A stretch of 49,095 bases of DNA from NCBI GenBank assembly GCA_902580225.1, contig CACHJU010000016.1, positions 1 through 49,095 of the forward strand, given 5' to 3'. Of this stretch, positions 46,840 through 49,095 are shown in pieces (the stretch's first letter is position 1; each line of letters begins with the position of its first letter). The notes below the pieces were generated by a model. It worked only from the letters and a program-made list of their open reading frames with translations. It ran no database searches and was not told where the DNA came from. This DNA comes from an uncultured Verrucomicrobiota bacterium. GTDB taxonomy: Bacteria; Verrucomicrobiota; Verrucomicrobiia; Opitutales; Seribacteraceae. Made by a program: the position numbers and the translations under genes.

Positions 46840-46866
46840 TGTTTTAAATTCAACCCAAATCCTACA

Positions 46867-47892
46867 GTGAGTCCAAGAAAAAAAGCAGAAAATGATGACC
46901 AAGAAATGGCCAAGAAATTGGTGGAAGCGTATGAGAAAATAAAATCTCAGGTTCATCAGGTAATAGTGGGGCAAGACGAAGTTCTCGATCAACTTTTAAT
47001 TGCAATGCTCGCTCGAGGACATTGTTTATTGGAAGGAGTTCCAGGGCTGGCTAAAACATTGATGATCCGTTCACTCGCACAGGCCATTAAACTCAGTTTT
47101 CGCCGAATTCAATTCACTCCAGACCTTATGCCCGCGGACATCACCGGGACTGATATCATTCAAGAAGATAAAAAAACCGGTCATCGTGAGTTGGTTTTTG
47201 AGAAAGGTCCGATATTCAGCCAAATCATTCTGGCCGACGAGATCAACCGCACACCTCCCAAAACGCAGGCCGCATTGCTCGAAGCTATGCAGGAGCACTC
47301 GGTAACGATTGGTGGAGCGACCTACAATTTGGATGAACCCTTCTTTGTTCTTGCCACTCAAAACCCGATTGAACAGGAAGGCACTTATCAACTTCCAGAA
47401 GCACAACGCGATCGATTTCTTTTTCAAGTCATTGTTAAATATCCAAACCGAAATGAAGAAAGGCAAATAATCGAACAAACCACTTCCACTTTTGAGTCGA
47501 AACTGGAACCGGTCATCGATGGTCCGACCCTGCAAAAATGTCAGGAAACAGTTCGAAAGGTGCCAGTTCCAGATCATGTCTATGATTATGTCTTGGATTT
47601 GGTCAGGATGGCCCGGCCAAAGGAGGAAGGTGCGGAAAGCTGGGTTAAAGACTTAATTGATTGGGGACCTGGTCCCCGTGCCTGCCAACAACTTATTTTA
47701 GGCTCCAAAGTAAGAGCACTATTAAAAGGTCGTTTTGCCGCTAAAGTAGAAGATGTTAAGGCCTTGGCTCATCCTGTGCTCAGACACCGTATTGTTCCTA
47801 CTTTTAATGCTGAAGCTGAGGGAATAACGGTAGAGTCAATTATTGACCGATGCGTGGATTCCGTTCCGGAAAAAAAAGAAGCTGTCTTGTAA
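46867..47892 (+). CDS. MoxR-family AAA+ ATPase
   Basis: Chaperone-like ATPase thought to act on partner proteins with vWA domains, such as those encoded next. The Walker A site is [17 protein letters not shown], Walker B is [24 protein letters not shown], and sensor and arginine-finger regions follow ([25 protein letters not shown]). The open frame extends to 46765, but that part encodes a hydrophobic stretch foreign to the family. I prefer GTG at 46867-46869, giving 341 residues; ATG at 46906 (328 residues) is also possible. It starts a MoxR, DUF58, BatA-like operon, with 21 bp before the next gene. The locus type is linked to envelope or oxidative stress tolerance in other bacteria. Confidence 0.93.
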   Translation: MSPRKKAENDDQEMAKKLVEAYEKIKSQVHQVIVGQDEVLDQLLIAMLARGHCLLEGVPGLAKTLMIRSLAQAIKLSFRRIQFTPDLMPADITGTDIIQEDKKTGHRELVFEKGPIFSQIILADEINRTPPKTQAALLEAMQEHSVTIGGATYNLDEPFFVLATQNPIEQEGTYQLPEAQRDRFLFQVIVKYPNRNEERQIIEQTTSTFESKLEPVIDGPTLQKCQETVRKVPVPDHVYDYVLDLVRMARPKEEGAESWVKDLIDWGPGPRACQQLILGSKVRALLKGRFAAKVEDVKALAHPVLRHRIVPTFNAEAEGITVESIIDRCVDSVPEKKEAVL

Positions 47893-47913
47893 CTACTTTG
47901 CTCCGATCCTCGG

Positions 47914-48834
47914 ATGGCCACTGTTACCGACTACCTCGACCCAAAAGATTTATCCCGTCTTGCCAACCATCAAGTACTGGCCAGACGTGTGGTTGAAGGG
48001 TTCTGTTCGGGTCTACATCGTTCCCCTCACAAGGGCTTCAGCGTAGAGTTTAAGCAACATCGGGCGTACACACCCGGAGATGAAATCCGTCGGCTCGACT
48101 GGAAAGTCTTTGCCAAAACTGATCGGTATTATGTTCGTGAATACGAAGAGGAAACTAATTTGCGATGCCACCTTCTACTCGATGCGAGTGGATCGATGTC
48201 TTACGGAGGTGATCAGGAAAAGGGTGTCAGCAAACTGGCTTATGGATCAAGATTAGCCGCCTGTTTCGCCTATCTGGGACTTCAACAAACCGATAATATT
48301 GGCCTGACCACATTCGATTCGAAAGTTCGATCCCTTGTTCCCCCCCGGGGTGGGGCTTCTCATATCAGGCAAGTCATTGATCTTCTCGGAGAGACAAATG
48401 CGGGTGAAGATACAGATCTTGGAAATGTATTTCATGAAATTGCTCCTCAACTTAAAAAGCGTGGATTGGTCGTTATTGTTTCGGATTGTTTTGGAGACAT
48501 CCCATCCATCCTCAAAGGCTTAGCTCATTTTAATCATGCCAAGCATGATGTAGTAATTTTTCAAATTTGGCACCGCGATGAACTTGAATTTCCGTTCCAG
48601 TCCTGGACACGATTCGATTGCTTGGAAAAGGATGGACTTCGTCATACCGTAGATCCTCAACACTTAAGGGAGGCTTATTTAGAAAATCTCAGAGAATATC
48701 GGAATACTTTGGTCAAAGGATGCCATAAGCATAGGGTACAACTTTTTCCAATGACCACCGATGAACCTTATGCTGAAGGACTTGCTTCATTCTTAGCTGC
48801 CCGGGGAAAGGCGGGGATGCCCGTTCACCTGTGA
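47914..48834 (+). CDS. DUF58 (vWA-like) protein
   Basis: A 306-residue cytoplasmic protein of the DUF58 family, the usual partner of MoxR ATPases. The DUF58 hallmark is GFSVEFKQHRAYTPGDEIRRLDWKVFAKTDRYYVREYEEE (about 42-82; quoted in parts: EFKQHRAYTPGDEIRRLDW and DRYYVREYEEE). It is followed by a vWA-type metal motif LLLDASGSMSYGG near residue 90, then a fold with ETNAGEDTDLG and VIVSDCFGD. The DxSxS metal motif is intact. It lies 21 bp after moxR and its TGA overlaps the GTG of the next gene. Confidence 0.92.
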   Translation: MATVTDYLDPKDLSRLANHQVLARRVVEGFCSGLHRSPHKGFSVEFKQHRAYTPGDEIRRLDWKVFAKTDRYYVREYEEETNLRCHLLLDASGSMSYGGDQEKGVSKLAYGSRLAACFAYLGLQQTDNIGLTTFDSKVRSLVPPRGGASHIRQVIDLLGETNAGEDTDLGNVFHEIAPQLKKRGLVVIVSDCFGDIPSILKGLAHFNHAKHDVVIFQIWHRDELEFPFQSWTRFDCLEKDGLRHTVDPQHLREAYLENLREYRNTLVKGCHKHRVQLFPMTTDEPYAEGLASFLAARGKAGMPVHL

Positions 48835-49095
48835 GTTTCTTAAACGGAGCACTTATCTTGGGAACATTAGCAGCCCTCGTCCCTCTTATCATTCATCTAT
48901 TCAACCGCAGCCGTTTCAAAATTATCAGATGGGGAGCCAGTCACCTTCTCGAATCAGTACTTCGTAAAAACCGCAAGCAAATCCAGTTGGAACAATGGAT
49001 CATTCTGATTATCCGTTGTTCAATTCCCATTATTCTAGCTCTTACCCTCGCACGAATGGTAGTTATGAATTGGAATTCATTTCTATTCTTTTTAA
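48831..49095 (+). CDS. BatA-like aerotolerance protein, N-terminal part (cut by window end)
   Basis: The frame starts at GTG 48831-48833, overlapping the DUF58 stop (GTGA), and stays open to the window end (88 codons). It begins MSFLNGALILGTLAALVPLI, then HLFNRSRFKIIRWGASHLL and a second hydrophobic span (IILIIRCSIPIILALTLARM). This is the pattern of the BatA N-terminal domain found in MoxR/DUF58 operons. The membrane span and following region fit a protein anchored by its N-terminus. The rest, often including a vWA domain, is missing. Confidence 0.85.
   Translation, partial: MSFLNGALILGTLAALVPLIIHLFNRSRFKIIRWGASHLLESVLRKNRKQIQLEQWIILIIRCSIPIILALTLARMVVMNWNSFLFFL

Noticed and set aside
46765-46866. 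N-terminal extension of the MoxR ATPase.
   Set aside because: It encodes a hydrophobic, AT-rich stretch unlike MoxR proteins and covers the probable promoter region. GTG 46867 or ATG 46906 fits better.

Overview
The window looks like an ordinary chromosomal stretch of a moderately AT-rich, aerobic, Gram-negative heterotroph. The best guess is Verrucomicrobiota, near the marine Opitutae/Puniceicoccales. This is inferred from gene content: a caa3 oxidase with SCO and DUF420 proteins, an ebo cluster, an outer-membrane beta-barrel, an ECF sigma module, a MoxR/DUF58/BatA locus and a polyol-type catabolic operon. No database search was possible. Coding density is high. I saw no rRNA, insertion sequence, prophage or CRISPR array. 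Almost no start codon is preceded by a recognisable Shine-Dalgarno sequence.

Region by region. (1) 27-7111, minus strand: a run reading tRNA-Val(UAC), ilvN, ilvC, hemC, a cobA-hemD fusion, trpF and katG. It joins valine/isoleucine, heme/siroheme and tryptophan synthesis to the heme enzyme catalase-peroxidase. (2) 7180-9320: a secreted Ser/Lys-rich protein of unknown function, then the thyA-folA pair on plus. (3) 9335-18695: a respiratory locus. DUF420, a duplicated YtkA-like protein and SCO lie on minus; ctaB, coxB (with fused cytochrome c), coxA, coxC, coxD and ctaG lie on plus. Together they build and mature a caa3-type oxidase. (4) 18706-22904: GTP-type PEP carboxykinase, carA and a histone-deacetylase-like amidohydrolase.

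(5) 23178-36074 is the most unusual part. A minus-strand run of nine genes encodes a PfkB sugar kinase, a PHP-like protein with a changed metal motif, a mannitol-dehydrogenase-family enzyme, a DeoR regulator, and the E2, E3 and fused E1 subunits of a 2-oxoacid/acetoin-type dehydrogenase complex. It ends with an oversized SorE-like medium-chain dehydrogenase and a sorbitol-6-phosphate-dehydrogenase-like SDR. A FucU-type mutarotase converges on its end. I read this as a regulated polyol/ketose catabolic operon with its own acyl-CoA-generating complex. The substrate is unknown.

(6) 36439-36768: two tiny single-span membrane ORFs and a long hairpin. (7) 36816-39532: polyphosphate:AMP phosphotransferase and an outer-membrane barrel with a clear terminator. 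(8) 39643-41622: ECF sigma factor, putative anti-sigma factor and a PDZ protein. (9) 41748-46725: a structured RNA/terminator element, then an ebo-type cluster (eboE, eboC, eboD and an EboF-like phosphatase-fold protein) with eboA and eboB missing locally. (10) 46867-49095: MoxR ATPase, DUF58 protein and the start of a BatA-like protein cut by the window edge.
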